Shown here: one piece after another, positions 19,301 through 27,568 of the stretch
Layout of the letters: every line of letters starts with the position of its first letter
Numbering within the stretch: the stretch's first letter is position 1
NCBI RefSeq assembly: GCF_028330965.1
Contig: NZ_JAQMUB010000056.1
Span: 1-64,000, forward strand
Reading direction: 5' to 3'
Length of the DNA: 64,000 nt
DNA from: Oscillatoria sp. CS-180
GTDB taxonomy: Bacteria > Cyanobacteriota > Cyanobacteriia > Phormidesmidales > Phormidesmidaceae
Translations under genes and position numbers: made by a program
The notes under the pieces: model-generated
Told to the model about the DNA's origin: nothing
What the model saw: only the letters and a program-made list of their open reading frames with translations
Databases searched by the model: none

Positions 19301-22133
19301 CTTTCTTGGTATCGACTGCGATGACCTTGCTGTTGCCAGCTAACTTAGGCAAATCGACCTGCACATCGTCGCGCCCTTCCGTGTAGATGATGTAGCGGCT
19401 ATCATCAGCTCGCTTGAGTAGGTGAGTGTCGGAGGAATCGGCCAGGTTGTCGGCTTGTTGCAGGTCCAAGGTGAAGCGATTGTTTTCATGCCAGAACGTA
19501 TTGTGCGTTCTCAACTGCTCTGGATTGGAATAGGACGGACCTTGGTTGCCGCCGCGATCGAAGAAACCATACCAGCCGCCAACGCCGCCCGCCATGGCCT
19601 GCCACCACAAGATTTGACGAGTCCGATTCATGTCAATAGGACTACCTTGAGTGCTACCGACGTTTGCTCGGTTATAGGTGAATCTTTCCTCGTAAAAGTG
19701 GGGATTGCTGCTATCGCTGTTAATGTCTTGAATCACCTCTTCAATGCTCTGAGGTGAAATGGGTGATGTTTGCAAGCCATCCTGAAAGCGACCTTTCGAG
19801 GAATAGGAGTTACCGCTCAGGTTATTGGCAACCCAGTCATTGCTTGAGGAACGACCATTAACAGGAACCTTTGAAGAAGCGGCATAGCCCCGAGCAAAGA
19901 GGAGGTGGTCCCATCCCATCTGGTCTTGCAGGTTCTTGGCCCAAGACTCCATCTGACTATCGTCGGTGAATTCTTGAGCATCAAAGGAATACCCCATGCT
20001 CCATCCTGGTAGGGGTCCCAGTCGAGCGGCAATATAGCTCTGCAATCGCTTGTCAGCTTCACTGTTGATGCCATCTTCAGGAGTCCAACCGCGATCTTCA
20101 TCTCCCCAAGCCCAAAAGTGAACCCGTCCCCCTTTCTGGTGCACGTCTGTGATGACCTTTTCCAGTAGCTCAAAGGTTTTCTGGTCGGGATTTTTGCTGT
20201 TGTGCTCCCAATGGGCCTCAGAACCAAAGTCGAACCAGTTGTTGTTGATTTGGAAGTAGAGAACCTCCGAACCATTCTTCCGAGCATCAGCTAGATAAGC
20301 GTCTGTTTTGGATGGATTCCACTGGTCCAGCGCTCCCTGCTTGAAGTGATCTCTCTGGTTCATGTAAACGTTCAGCAGATACCCTTCGAGCGTGTTGGCA
20401 TCGTCTGTCTGGATGGCAAATTTGTTGCCGACGCTGGTGAGGAAACCATCCGCCTCGGAATTGTTGTTGGGACGCACATTGACCTTTCCGGTAAAGCCAT
20501 CTAGGTCCTTATCGGAGCTATTGGTTTCAAATCGCCATTCCCCTTCAAGGTCACCCGTAAAGCGGAAGTTCCAATTGTTATCTCCGTCATAGAACATGCC
20601 AGTGGTGCGCTTTTCGCCTGTTTTGGCATGGGTAAATGTGACGGTCGCTTTCAGGTCAAAGGGATTGCCTTGGTAGCTAGAGTTCTTGAGGCTCCATTCC
20701 TCGAACTCCCACATCTCAGCATTGCGGGACCCCAGGTTTTCTGAACCAGAAGAGAGGATGGCCCCGAACGGCTCCGCTCCGCCCCCAGCGGCTCCACCCG
20801 CAAAAGATGTACCGGATTGAACCAGGGCACTGTTCGCTGCCGGATCCGTTGAGACGTTATTTTGACTGGAAATTAGGCCCTGGGCTAAGAAGCCTGAAGT
20901 TGCTTCCTGCGGCATGCCCGGAACGGCATCGGCTGACATCGGCTCAGTTTTGATAGCAATATTGCCGAGCCAGCTACCGCTGTCTTCAGGGGTTGCGGAG
21001 ACAAATCCAGCCCCCAGCACGTCGTACACGGAATTGTCTTCCAGAGTGACGTGGCTTTTCTCTTGCACATAACCCCATCCAGGAGAACCGACGATGCTAT
21101 TTCCGATGAGGGTGGCCGATTCTCCATCGGCTTGAGAGCCAACTTCATTGAGCTGCAGCGCATATCGTCCTGGAATGTTGGTGCGATCGCCCTCATCTAA
21201 CAGTGCACTGTCAAATGTTTTGGAGTGGTCGGTCCGTCCCAACTCTTGTAATTCGGCGTAGCGAACGTCGATGTCGTTGCTGTTAGCAAACAGAACGTGA
21301 CCGCGCTGATGAGAGGGTAGCTTATCAGCATTCTCTGTCCCGATGACGACGTTGCGGCTGACGTTCGTGACATAGGTGTCTACGGTCTCTGCGGCAGAGT
21401 CATGGTCAAACTGCAAGGGTTGTTCTAACGTGACTCGATTGCCTGCGATCGCCTGAATCGTGACGGTCTCTTCAAGCTCATTTTCTGACCCTGACCCAGC
21501 GATGACGAGGGTGTCACCGACCCGCCAGTTGTCAGGACTGTTGCTCAGAACGAGAGTGCTGTCGCCAGCAGCGGGCATAACGTCGGCTGTCAGATAGGGG
21601 GCTTTTTCCTGTCCATGAATTTCGACGGTTCCTAAAGACAGCACGCCTCGGCTAAGTTGCTTCGGATCCCACAGCGTGTCGATCAGGCCATTGTCAGCGA
21701 TGGTAATTTTGGCGATCGCATCGCTTTGAATGGGATTGGATTCTGACCCAATGCTGAGTTTGCCCGTTGGCGAGACGACGAAGGTGTCGATGACCATTTC
21801 AGTATCGATGTCTGTGGCGAAGTCAAGCTCACCGTCTACTCGCAGCGAAAACAGTGGTGAGCGATTGGCATCGTCGTATAGAACTGAAACGTCCTCAGGA
21901 ATAAAAACTCGGGCATCTTTACCAGGAATCTGTTGGTCTTTCCAAGTATTTGGATCAAACCAAGAGCCGTTTTGGATTGCAATATGGGTCGCTTCGTCAA
22001 CAGAGACTAGCTCTAGGATTGCGGCTTCTTCTAGAGCGTCGTGTGAGGTGTTCTCTAGTGTTGTGTTCAACATCCCAATATCCGTTTCATTGATGGCTTC
22101 AACGAGATCTGAATCGGTGGATTGCATGTCCAT
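13344..22133 (-). CDS. Giant modular hydrolase: G8, DUF5060/TIM barrel, LamG x3, cadherin-like x2, GH9
   Basis: A 2929-residue extracellular-type protein. About 50-180: G8 domain (NGSWFDPNTW...IPG), then beta-helix-like sequence to about 420. About 470-565: DUF5060; then a TIM-barrel of the DUF4038/apiosidase-like type to about 980 (SMGYSFDAQEF, FYEERF and WWQAMAGGVGGWYGFF are likely active-site segments). An Ig-like domain follows. LamG domains lie at about 1133-1353, 1478-1691 and 1818-2033, near-identical, alternating with cadherin-like domains (1365-1463, 1710-1806). A Gly-rich linker at about 2050-2080 leads to a CelD_N-type Ig domain and a GH9 glycosidase (about 2358-2815) with DAGD at 2430-2433 and Glu2800 in PITEYTIHQ as candidate catalytic residues. 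AGGAGAAG lies 7 bases before the ATG. No signal peptide or RTX tail is evident, so the export route is unclear. Probable role: degradation or remodelling of a polysaccharide. Confidence 0.85.
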   Translation of the reverse strand: MDMQSTDSDLVEAINETDIGMLNTTLENTSHDALEEAAILELVSVDEATHIAIQNGSWFDPNTWKDQQIPGKDARVFIPEDVSVLYDDANRSPLFSLRVDGELDFATDIDTEMVIDTFVVSPTGKLSIGSESNPIQSDAIAKITIADNGLIDTLWDPKQLSRGVLSLGTVEIHGQEKAPYLTADVMPAAGDSTLVLSNSPDNWRVGDTLVIAGSGSENELEETVTIQAIAGNRVTLEQPLQFDHDSAAETVDTYVTNVSRNVVIGTENADKLPSHQRGHVLFANSNDIDVRYAELQELGRTDHSKTFDSALLDEGDRTNIPGRYALQLNEVGSQADGESATLIGNSIVGSPGWGYVQEKSHVTLEDNSVYDVLGAGFVSATPEDSGSWLGNIAIKTEPMSADAVPGMPQEATSGFLAQGLISSQNNVSTDPAANSALVQSGTSFAGGAAGGGAEPFGAILSSGSENLGSRNAEMWEFEEWSLKNSSYQGNPFDLKATVTFTHAKTGEKRTTGMFYDGDNNWNFRFTGDLEGEWRFETNSSDKDLDGFTGKVNVRPNNNSEADGFLTSVGNKFAIQTDDANTLEGYLLNVYMNQRDHFKQGALDQWNPSKTDAYLADARKNGSEVLYFQINNNWFDFGSEAHWEHNSKNPDQKTFELLEKVITDVHQKGGRVHFWAWGDEDRGWTPEDGINSEADKRLQSYIAARLGPLPGWSMGYSFDAQEFTDDSQMESWAKNLQDQMGWDHLLFARGYAASSKVPVNGRSSSNDWVANNLSGNSYSSKGRFQDGLQTSPISPQSIEEVIQDINSDSSNPHFYEERFTYNRANVGSTQGSPIDMNRTRQILWWQAMAGGVGGWYGFFDRGGNQGPSYSNPEQLRTHNTFWHENNRFTLDLQQADNLADSSDTHLLKRADDSRYIIYTEGRDDVQVDLPKLAGNSKVIAVDTKKGYKEINLGDISQGDNRKIDLPYRSDWAIVIEADGPSQGGGSGGGDAGPQIDKTRPNASLKASDITAEGGAFKTIDVQYTDDRGLDIASINNDDIVVTNSKGDRLNTVLAEIGPTNNSKSITATYRISAPGGEWDAKDNGEYTVRLQNNQVKDTAGNAAQSSVLGRFDVDIDADNPTPPDNGGGSPKEGDPLVWWTLDDGRGNTAQDATKNNRDGQLQKGAGWTVDGKLDGALNLNGNNQVVIDTDAEKYLNGLDAITVSMWVKSDQVGTDRGFLTTITNPPNGQDPNDQNLGIRYDDFGNNGGGDNVIKLGLRTTEGSVEYESAAKVQTKDWQHVVLSWESGKAPKLYIDGKLDKPTSAAPAIGGTLTGVTDLIVGKGQRVPDAWDGNIDDVRIYDRAFNSSEVSDLFRSNDGVPTNPNPNKAPDAKADAYEVAADKTLTVNAKNGVLANDSDGDGDRLSISESDTTSDKGGTVKVNQDGSFKYTPADDFTGTDTFEYTVSDGKGGKDTAQVKVDVSAASNPNPPSNPNPPTSSGDLLLQWALDDGRGNTAQDATDNNRDGKLQKGASWTSNGKDKGALSLSGNNQFVLDNDAEKYLNGQDAITISMWVKSDQVGTDRGFLSSVSKTGNDQNLGIRYDDFGSNGGGDDVIKIGLRTTEGVVEYESAAKVQTKDWQHIVLSWESGKAPKLYIDGKLDNPTSAAPAIGGKLTGITDLLVGKGQRVSETWDGNIDDVRIYDKAFSGSEVADLYGGGGGAGPTPQPSENQAPVVKADAYQIAADKTLTVNAKNGVLANDTDADGDRLSVTSADTKSDQGGTVKVNKDGSFKYTPTDDFDGTDTFEYTADDGNGGKSKGQVTVKVASDAPTTPPVSDDLLLRWSFDEGNGNTAQDLTDNNRDGQLQKGASWTNNGKLDGALSLNGKNQAVVDADAEKYLNGADAITISMWVKSDQVGTDRGFLTGVSKPPSGQAPNDQNLGIRYDAYGNNGGGNNVIKLGLRTTEGSVEYESAANVQTKEWQHVVLSWESGKAPKVYIDGKLDKPTSAAPAIGGTITGVTDLIVGEGQRVFEGWDGAIDDVRIYDRAFSTSEVDKLYKDAPIEPPKSGPSRPDPEPPSGGGGGGTGGGGTGGGSDTPIDPPNPPSGPKDPDQGPPKFVDDDPNSISSLERKVRTKDLGALQEIYNVTFDERGKPDVHVGLASEDTILLKVQQNELIEKAFTSQDFVSESFDLNLTKNNIEVVLENGQVLKPSAVHRKSKVADSTRRAEKFIVDHYYHIELPKELDTSDEYTIRFKDGNLDNISFTPEDTVSLAIHNARAYDVSTTNKIAKLSSWMSKSGGGVDYEEGTAFRVIDDESGKTVYSGKIELETKNDTLAGTDVYTLDFSDVTKSGTYRIEVEGIGKSLPFDIRENVWESMLDLSMEGMYTHRAFAELEQPYTDFVRQGNSDIKFYQSSVSEADIWFFNKGNRFDLLPKNADRSKSVNLSGGWFDAGDYDTNFAHFEAIMSLVDLYDTNPDYFAKFDPNIPESGNKIPDVLDEALWGIELYKQLQQPNGGVSAGFEFDSHPDGTRSWEEKEGFIYAPDFFSSYQFASSAAKLAEALEPFDAKQAADLEERAIRAFDWAEKEYAKLPSSFNRDYAAKNARQLASVELYSLTKDEKYHDVFASFGYRQHTASSFVYAQLDDSVYTAVDTKLQDFLKDSVIKKADSIIADSQKNGFETLNDTTFGQTWGWNTVITTYKAKDLAMAHQLSGDEKYVEVMADSQAFNLGMNPDNMSYTTGTVERGLAYDEPDDVLHADGIHMDQIPDGITLYGFYPYGWFGWDAVNKATQNTVFNEGTKNLDFPLIEAFSDYHNMVPITEYTIHQTIEDQVFVNGYLAAEAEDGKGRQADSLTGIVSTRQLAGDPDSDDSLTNYAKASDGLTETAMESGAGGSFLPMDSNSNQDVDAIALTPIGNSSLEDTEDAAFGDDLATVTGKSPLEVEPMPKTVV

Positions 22134-23608
22134 TTCAAAACTTCTCCTGATGGATTAGTAGACAAAAACAGAGCCAAATCTTTCTCAAAGACACAAGGAA
22201 ATAGAAAGACGTTGCAATTTTCATGACGTCTCCAAACAGTGAATGAGATTGAGAATGACTTGATAACTAAGGCAGATCACAAAGAGTGATTCTGAATGCG
22301 ACAGAACTGACTCCTGTGATGAATGAGTGAAAATTCTGCACTGCCTATCTCAGCGCATACCGAGCCTTAGAAGAGCCGACTAAGGTTTTGTCCCAAGCCC
22401 TTCTGAAGACAGCGCGATCGCACTGGCAGTGTTATTGATTTAAGAACTTAAAATTCTCCAAAAAACGTCGAATTCTCTTGAATGAGCGATGTTCTGAGTG
22501 ACAGCAAAATAGTCACTTGATTGCTAGTCAATCAGTCTCGTCTTGAACATTTCCTGTAATACTCGAAACGTCTGAAGTGAGTACAAGATGAATTCAGAGC
22601 GTCACAACCCGATGTCAAAATCTTCGGCGCGTGCTTTAAATGAGTAGACCTTTAGCGGACTCAAAAGTTCTCTAGAAAGCTAGAAAATCAGTCAAGTCAG
22701 TTCAAAAACAAGCTCGTTCAGGTGCGAAGAATACTCGTATACGCTGTTGACATCATCAATCTAGGATCGATGTTCCCTGCACCAAAAGCGCAATCGAGTT
22801 AATACCAAGACCTGGTGAGAGGATCTGCATAAGAAAAACTGTTCCGTATTCAAAATCTACTAGAAACGGTAGAAACGAACCCTTGTCGGCAGAAGCCCCA
22901 ATCTGGAAGGTAGAAGCACTTTAGGAGTGAGGCAGGTCATTCAAGTCACAACCTGTGGGATTTCAACAGTTAGACCTGGCACTCCATCAAGCTACCAACA
23001 AGTTTAGGCAAAGGGTGTATGAAGTTTAACGTTGAAACCACGGAATTTTGAGTGTGTCACCTCAGTGTAAAACCACGAGAGGTTACACCGAACCAAAAAA
23101 ATAGGTTGAATCTATTGCTGATTACCCTCTGCTTGCCCTGTAAGTAAAGGGTTTTGCATTTAAGGGCTGGGAAGTCAGAGACTCAAGTTGATTGAAGTTG
23201 GAGCTCGTATTCGTCATGTAAGGGCTATGACTAGCGGGCGCGGACCGAATGAGATGGCTTGCCCTAGTGAATATACACAACTCATTTATAGAGCAAACAA
23301 AACTTGCGAGACCTTGCTTCACCGTAAGTTGGATGATGTTACGAAAAGCCTGTAAAGATGGATTTTTAGAGAGATACTTTTCTTTACGAATATGGTTTTG
23401 AAGTATCGCTGAAAGTTTAATGTCTCCTCCGTGAAAATTCTGTTAGAGACAGGAAGACGCAAGTCTGAGCGGATAAGATACGAAAACATTCAAAAGAGTC
23501 TTTTATAAAACGTTAGACAAAAGGGAGTCAACCAGCTACTAGCTAGACGAATATACGGAACTTCTCGAAACTTTTATAAATAGGTTTAGGGCTGCATTTT
23601 GGTCGGGA
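22134..23608. other. Long non-coding stretch between divergent genes
   Basis: About 1.47 kb with no convincing gene in any frame. It holds the Shine-Dalgarno of the giant hydrolase (22141-22148) and must contain the promoters of two divergent genes. One imperfect inverted repeat, GTGTAAAACC / GGTTACACC, lies at about 23068-23093. HIP1 sites are rare here. It could hold long 5' leaders, an untranslated RNA or decayed genes; I can support none of these specifically. Confidence 0.5.
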
Positions 23609-25108
23609 ATGCTGTGTGCACACTCAATTAGCCAGAAAGCAGCAGCGTTCATGAAACCGAGTATCTCTTTCAATACTAGACAAGACATTAATTCGTTATC
23701 TGCGCCTTCGTCTTTTAATTCGCCTATTAATCAACCCACTACGACTGCTAAAGCATCTCAGGCACAGCCAACATCTCTACTCAATATTGAGTTTCCGCTG
23801 TTTGAGGAAGCTACTCAAACAGCATCTAGATTTTTAGATATTCCCATCTGTTTTGTCGGTATCTCGACTCAAAATACGTTGGTCTTGAAAGCAGCTGTCG
23901 GATTATCTCAATTGGGTTTGATGAATCCTTTAGCTAGGACGCGGCGACTCTCTTTGGAAGATAGCTTGATTAAAACGGTTTTACGCAAAAAACGTAGCCT
24001 AGCTGTGTCTCGTATGACTGAAAATGCTCCTTATGTCCAGTCTTGTCTGGTGCGAGACTACGGCATTCAATCCTATTTAGGGATGCCTTTGCTGACATCT
24101 GATGGAGCCTGTATAGGATTATTGGCGGCAATGGATACCACTCCGCATAAGTTTTCGGCGGAGGCGATCGCCTTTATGGAACTGCTCGCCCGTTGGAGTG
24201 TTAGTGAATATGAGCGATGTCAGCTTGCGCGGGCATTATCATCGCCGTCGGCACTGTCTGAATTGAAATCGGATGACGGCAAAAATTCTTTGCTGGATAC
24301 CGTACGGCTCACGCTAATGAGTCAGCTTACTCAAGATATGCGTAATCCCCTGACGACTATCGTCGGCATGGCTAGTATGCTCAGCCGCGAAGTGTACGGT
24401 CCGCTGACTCCCAAACAGCGGGAATATGCGGACATCGTTCGTGACAGCAGTCAGGTTCTGTTGGAATCCGCTAACGAGGTGCTCGAACTAAGTGCCTTAG
24501 ATGCTTGCATTCAGCCTTTACAGCCAACTTCCGTTGATATCGATGTTGTTGGTCAGCAGGTCCGACAAACATTGGCGCCTGTCTTGCACAGCAACCGCCA
24601 ATCAGTTCAAGTGACTGTGGAACCTGGTTCACGGCTCTGGACGTTGGATCGAGACGTGATTCGCCAGATGCTGTACCACCTACTCTTGAGTATTGCGCGG
24701 CTGTCTGGTGAAGGGGGGACCCTGCGAGTTCATAGCTCTGAACGAGACACCAATCTTCACATCAGCATTCGGATGACTCATCCGTGGCTAGGAGAGGGAT
24801 TGCACAATGCTGTAGTGGCGCTGTATCGCCGTTTGGACAACACGGAAGAAGAAGCTAAAGTCCTGTCGATGCTGCTAGCGCGGGTAACCGGACGAACTCC
24901 CGATGTGTCTCCCGAGCCAGATCAGGCTAAGACTTTCAAAACGCGCCGTGAGGTCATCGAGTCACGGGAAACGCTGTCTTTGCTGCTAGGTCGTTATCTT
25001 ATTGAGCGTCATGATGGGACATTAGCGCTCCAAGGAAATACTGAGTCAGGCTATCGTTTCTCCATCATGTTGCCATTCTTAGGCGAGGCGACTCCCAGCT
25101 GGACATAA
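23609..25108 (+). CDS. GAF-domain pseudo-histidine kinase
   Basis: 499 residues. Residues about 60-210 form a GAF domain (ASRFLDIPICFVGIS... YLGMPLLTSDGACIGLLAAMD). A dimerisation helix like HisKA follows, but the phosphoacceptor position reads LTQDMRNPL: the usual histidine is Gln242. The ATP-binding part also lacks a normal N box (YHLLLSIARLS instead of NLLxNAxKF) and shows no DxGxG box. It should therefore not autophosphorylate and may act as a sensor, scaffold or modulator. It converges with the two-component pair 115 bases away, which could be its partner. The first ATG is used; a second in-frame ATG at 23651 is possible. Confidence 0.75.
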   Translation: MLCAHSISQKAAAFMKPSISFNTRQDINSLSAPSSFNSPINQPTTTAKASQAQPTSLLNIEFPLFEEATQTASRFLDIPICFVGISTQNTLVLKAAVGLSQLGLMNPLARTRRLSLEDSLIKTVLRKKRSLAVSRMTENAPYVQSCLVRDYGIQSYLGMPLLTSDGACIGLLAAMDTTPHKFSAEAIAFMELLARWSVSEYERCQLARALSSPSALSELKSDDGKNSLLDTVRLTLMSQLTQDMRNPLTTIVGMASMLSREVYGPLTPKQREYADIVRDSSQVLLESANEVLELSALDACIQPLQPTSVDIDVVGQQVRQTLAPVLHSNRQSVQVTVEPGSRLWTLDRDVIRQMLYHLLLSIARLSGEGGTLRVHSSERDTNLHISIRMTHPWLGEGLHNAVVALYRRLDNTEEEAKVLSMLLARVTGRTPDVSPEPDQAKTFKTRREVIESRETLSLLLGRYLIERHDGTLALQGNTESGYRFSIMLPFLGEATPSWT

Positions 25109-25223
25109 GGGAAATATAGTCTGCTTCTACGGACAGGAGAAGATAAAAGGATGGAGGCAAGAGGGATGAATGGTTGCCTCGTGTTGTGGGAAGAAGGGCT
25201 GCAACCCTGAGCGGGCAGGTGAA

Positions 25224-25898
25224 TTAATCCTTGAGAACGTATCCAACACCTCGTACCGTTTGAATGAGCCGCTTTTCTCCTTCCGCTTCTAGTTTCAGCC
25301 GTAGGTAGCGAATATAAACCTCAATAATGTTGGAATCTCCCATGAAATCGTAACCCCACACTTCTTCGAGAATGCGATCGCGGGTCAAGACTTGACGGGG
25401 ATGATTCATCAAATAATCTAGCAAATCAAACTCTTTAGCCGTTAGTTCAATACTGCGATCGCCGCGTTTGATTTCGCGCGTTTTCCGATTCAGAACAAGG
25501 TTTTGAAACTGAAGCGTATCAATTTCTTGCGGTTGATTGCGTCGGAGGTGAGCCCGAACCCTGGCCAATAGCTCTTCAATACTGAAGGGTTTGACTACGT
25601 AGTCATCAGCACCAGCGTCTAACCCGGCAACCCGATCAGCAACGTCGTCTTTGGCCGTCATCAAGATGATGGGTTCTTTGAAGCCCGTAGCCCGTAGGCG
25701 GCGACACACTTCGACTCCACTGAGTCCGGGCATCATCCAGTCCAGTAATACCAAATTGGGTTCTGCGTCGCGAGCGGCCATGAGACCCGATAAACCATCG
25801 TTAGCGACTGTGACGTCGTAATCTTCGTAGCCAAGCTCCATCTCGACAAACTTGGCGAGTTTCTCCTCATCCTCAATGAGTAGAATTTTGGGCTTCAT
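25224..25898 (-). CDS. OmpR/PhoB-family response regulator
   Basis: 224 residues with a receiver domain (acidic pair in LLIEDEEKLA, phosphoacceptor Asp53 in LVLLDWMMPG, Lys in DDYVVKPFS) and a winged-helix effector domain ending VRGVGYVLKD. It should bind DNA as a phosphorylated dimer. Its start lies 3 bases after the kinase stop codon, with AAGGAG inside the kinase 3' end, so translation is coupled. The receiver resembles cyanobacterial regulators of the ManR/RppA group, but I cannot assign a stimulus. Confidence 0.92.
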   Translation of the reverse strand: MKPKILLIEDEEKLAKFVEMELGYEDYDVTVANDGLSGLMAARDAEPNLVLLDWMMPGLSGVEVCRRLRATGFKEPIILMTAKDDVADRVAGLDAGADDYVVKPFSIEELLARVRAHLRRNQPQEIDTLQFQNLVLNRKTREIKRGDRSIELTAKEFDLLDYLMNHPRQVLTRDRILEEVWGYDFMGDSNIIEVYIRYLRLKLEAEGEKRLIQTVRGVGYVLKD

Positions 25899-25901
25899 AG
25901 G

Positions 25902-27344
25902 TTACGCTCCTTGACAGATAGGTAGTTTAACAGTGAAGGTACTGCCTTCTCCAAGTTTGGATTGAACACTGATGCTTCCTTGCATTTGACCCAAAAGGGA
26001 TTTAACGATCGCCAATCCTAAGCCTGTGCCGCCCGTCATGCGGCAACGATCCACATCGACGCGATAGAACGGCTCGAAGATTTCCGATTGGTCAGCTAGA
26101 GGAATGCCGCGTCCTCGATCATGAACTTTCACCCAAGCTTGTTTGTCTTGCTGGAAGAGGCTCACAGTGACCTTCTCTTCGGGGGATGAATAGTTGAGGG
26201 CATTGTCGATGAGGTTGACCAGCACCTGCCGCATAGCGCTGGCATCGGCCCGCACCCAAATCGGCGCGTTTTTGATATCTGCTTCGACCCGATCACCTGT
26301 TGTGTCAGCCATTGCAACTGCTTCCAAAACCACAGATTTAAGATCCAATCGTTCGCCTGACAAATGGAGATGTCCCATACTAGCGCGGGCAAGAACTAAC
26401 AGGTCATTTAATATCTGAATTGTGCGGTCTGTTTCTGATGCGGCTGTCTCCAGGCCATCGCGCTGAGGGGCCGTCAGCGTTTGGCATCGTCTCAACGTGC
26501 TCTGCAAATACCCTTGTACGAGGGTAAGCGGCGTTCGTAACTCATGGGAAACATCGCCCACTAGGCGTCGCTGCTGTTCCCACGATTGAGCTAGGCGCTC
26601 CAAAGTGTGGTCAAGCGCCCGAGCCAGTTCTTTGACTTCGGTGGGGGCTTTGTCTAATTCCAAGCGGGTTGCAGTAAGTGAATCTGCTGTCACACCCATC
26701 ACCTCTGTACTGAGAGATTTGATGGGCTGGAGCGATCGCTGGACGTAGAGAGCAATTAATCCAGCAAGCAATAATACAGTGCTGCTACTGATGATGACTA
26801 GGCTACGAGTCATCGTCCGATAGGTTTTCTGATTCTGGCTGATGTCTTCTACGATGAATAAAGTTCCTAATGGGCTGCCATTGATTTCTAGCGGACCGAT
26901 ACAAATGGCTAGGAAGCGGTCATTAACTGAAACAACCTCTAAGCGATTATGAGTCGGCAGCGCTTGCAAATAGCTCGTCAGGCCTGATTCTTGCCATGAC
27001 CCCATCGACAGCGTTTCTGATGCCGCAAACGTCCCGTTCTCAGTAGTTACCCAGATGGCCGTGTCGCCCATTGCCCGCAAGTCGATGACCTTCTGCACCG
27101 CTTCTTGGGTCGTCATCATATCCTCGTAGAGCTTGACATCCTCCTCAAACTCCTGAGACAGCGTCAAGATTGCTTCTTCGTGCCCGGTCAAGAATGCTTG
27201 GTGCATACGCCAGCTTAGCCAGCCTGCTATGCCACTGATGCCTACGGCGGATGCAATGACAACACCTGCGGTTAGTCGAAATCGAATGGAATTAAAATCT
27301 GGCGTTCGCAAAAAAGTTGGAAATCGACGTTGCAACCAAGCCAT
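25902..27344 (-). CDS. Membrane sensor histidine kinase
   Basis: 480 residues: a transmembrane segment at about 23-45, a periplasmic sensor region to about 180, a second membrane segment at about 183-205, a HAMP linker, a HisKA domain with His267 in DVSHELRTPL, and a HATPase domain with intact N (NLIDNALNYS), G1 (DRGRGIP) and G2 (GGTGLGLAIV) boxes. It should phosphorylate the regulator encoded directly downstream. The kinase-first gene order is the less common one. The sensor region shows no domain I recognise. Confidence 0.92.
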   Translation of the reverse strand: MAWLQRRFPTFLRTPDFNSIRFRLTAGVVIASAVGISGIAGWLSWRMHQAFLTGHEEAILTLSQEFEEDVKLYEDMMTTQEAVQKVIDLRAMGDTAIWVTTENGTFAASETLSMGSWQESGLTSYLQALPTHNRLEVVSVNDRFLAICIGPLEINGSPLGTLFIVEDISQNQKTYRTMTRSLVIISSSTVLLLAGLIALYVQRSLQPIKSLSTEVMGVTADSLTATRLELDKAPTEVKELARALDHTLERLAQSWEQQRRLVGDVSHELRTPLTLVQGYLQSTLRRCQTLTAPQRDGLETAASETDRTIQILNDLLVLARASMGHLHLSGERLDLKSVVLEAVAMADTTGDRVEADIKNAPIWVRADASAMRQVLVNLIDNALNYSSPEEKVTVSLFQQDKQAWVKVHDRGRGIPLADQSEIFEPFYRVDVDRCRMTGGTGLGLAIVKSLLGQMQGSISVQSKLGEGSTFTVKLPICQGA

Positions 27345-27568
27345 AAATCGTTAAAGATGAACTGGTTTCAAAGGTAACAAGGGATTCTGAGAAACTGCTG
27401 ATTTTTGCCTTCAGGAATCTCATCTAATCCTCTCAGGAAAGATTCAGGTCAGTTGCGTTCAATAGAGCTGTTGCCGAGAAGTTCAATTCTCGACTGGGCT
27501 GTCATTCTTAAAGGAGATTGTTACCCAGAAACGTTTTTCCACTCATAGTTCAAAAGTTCTGAGACGAC

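Noticed and set aside
23122-23322. 66-codon minus-strand frame in the long intergenic gap
   Set aside because: No domain, no ribosome-binding site and biased low-complexity composition; looks like chance.
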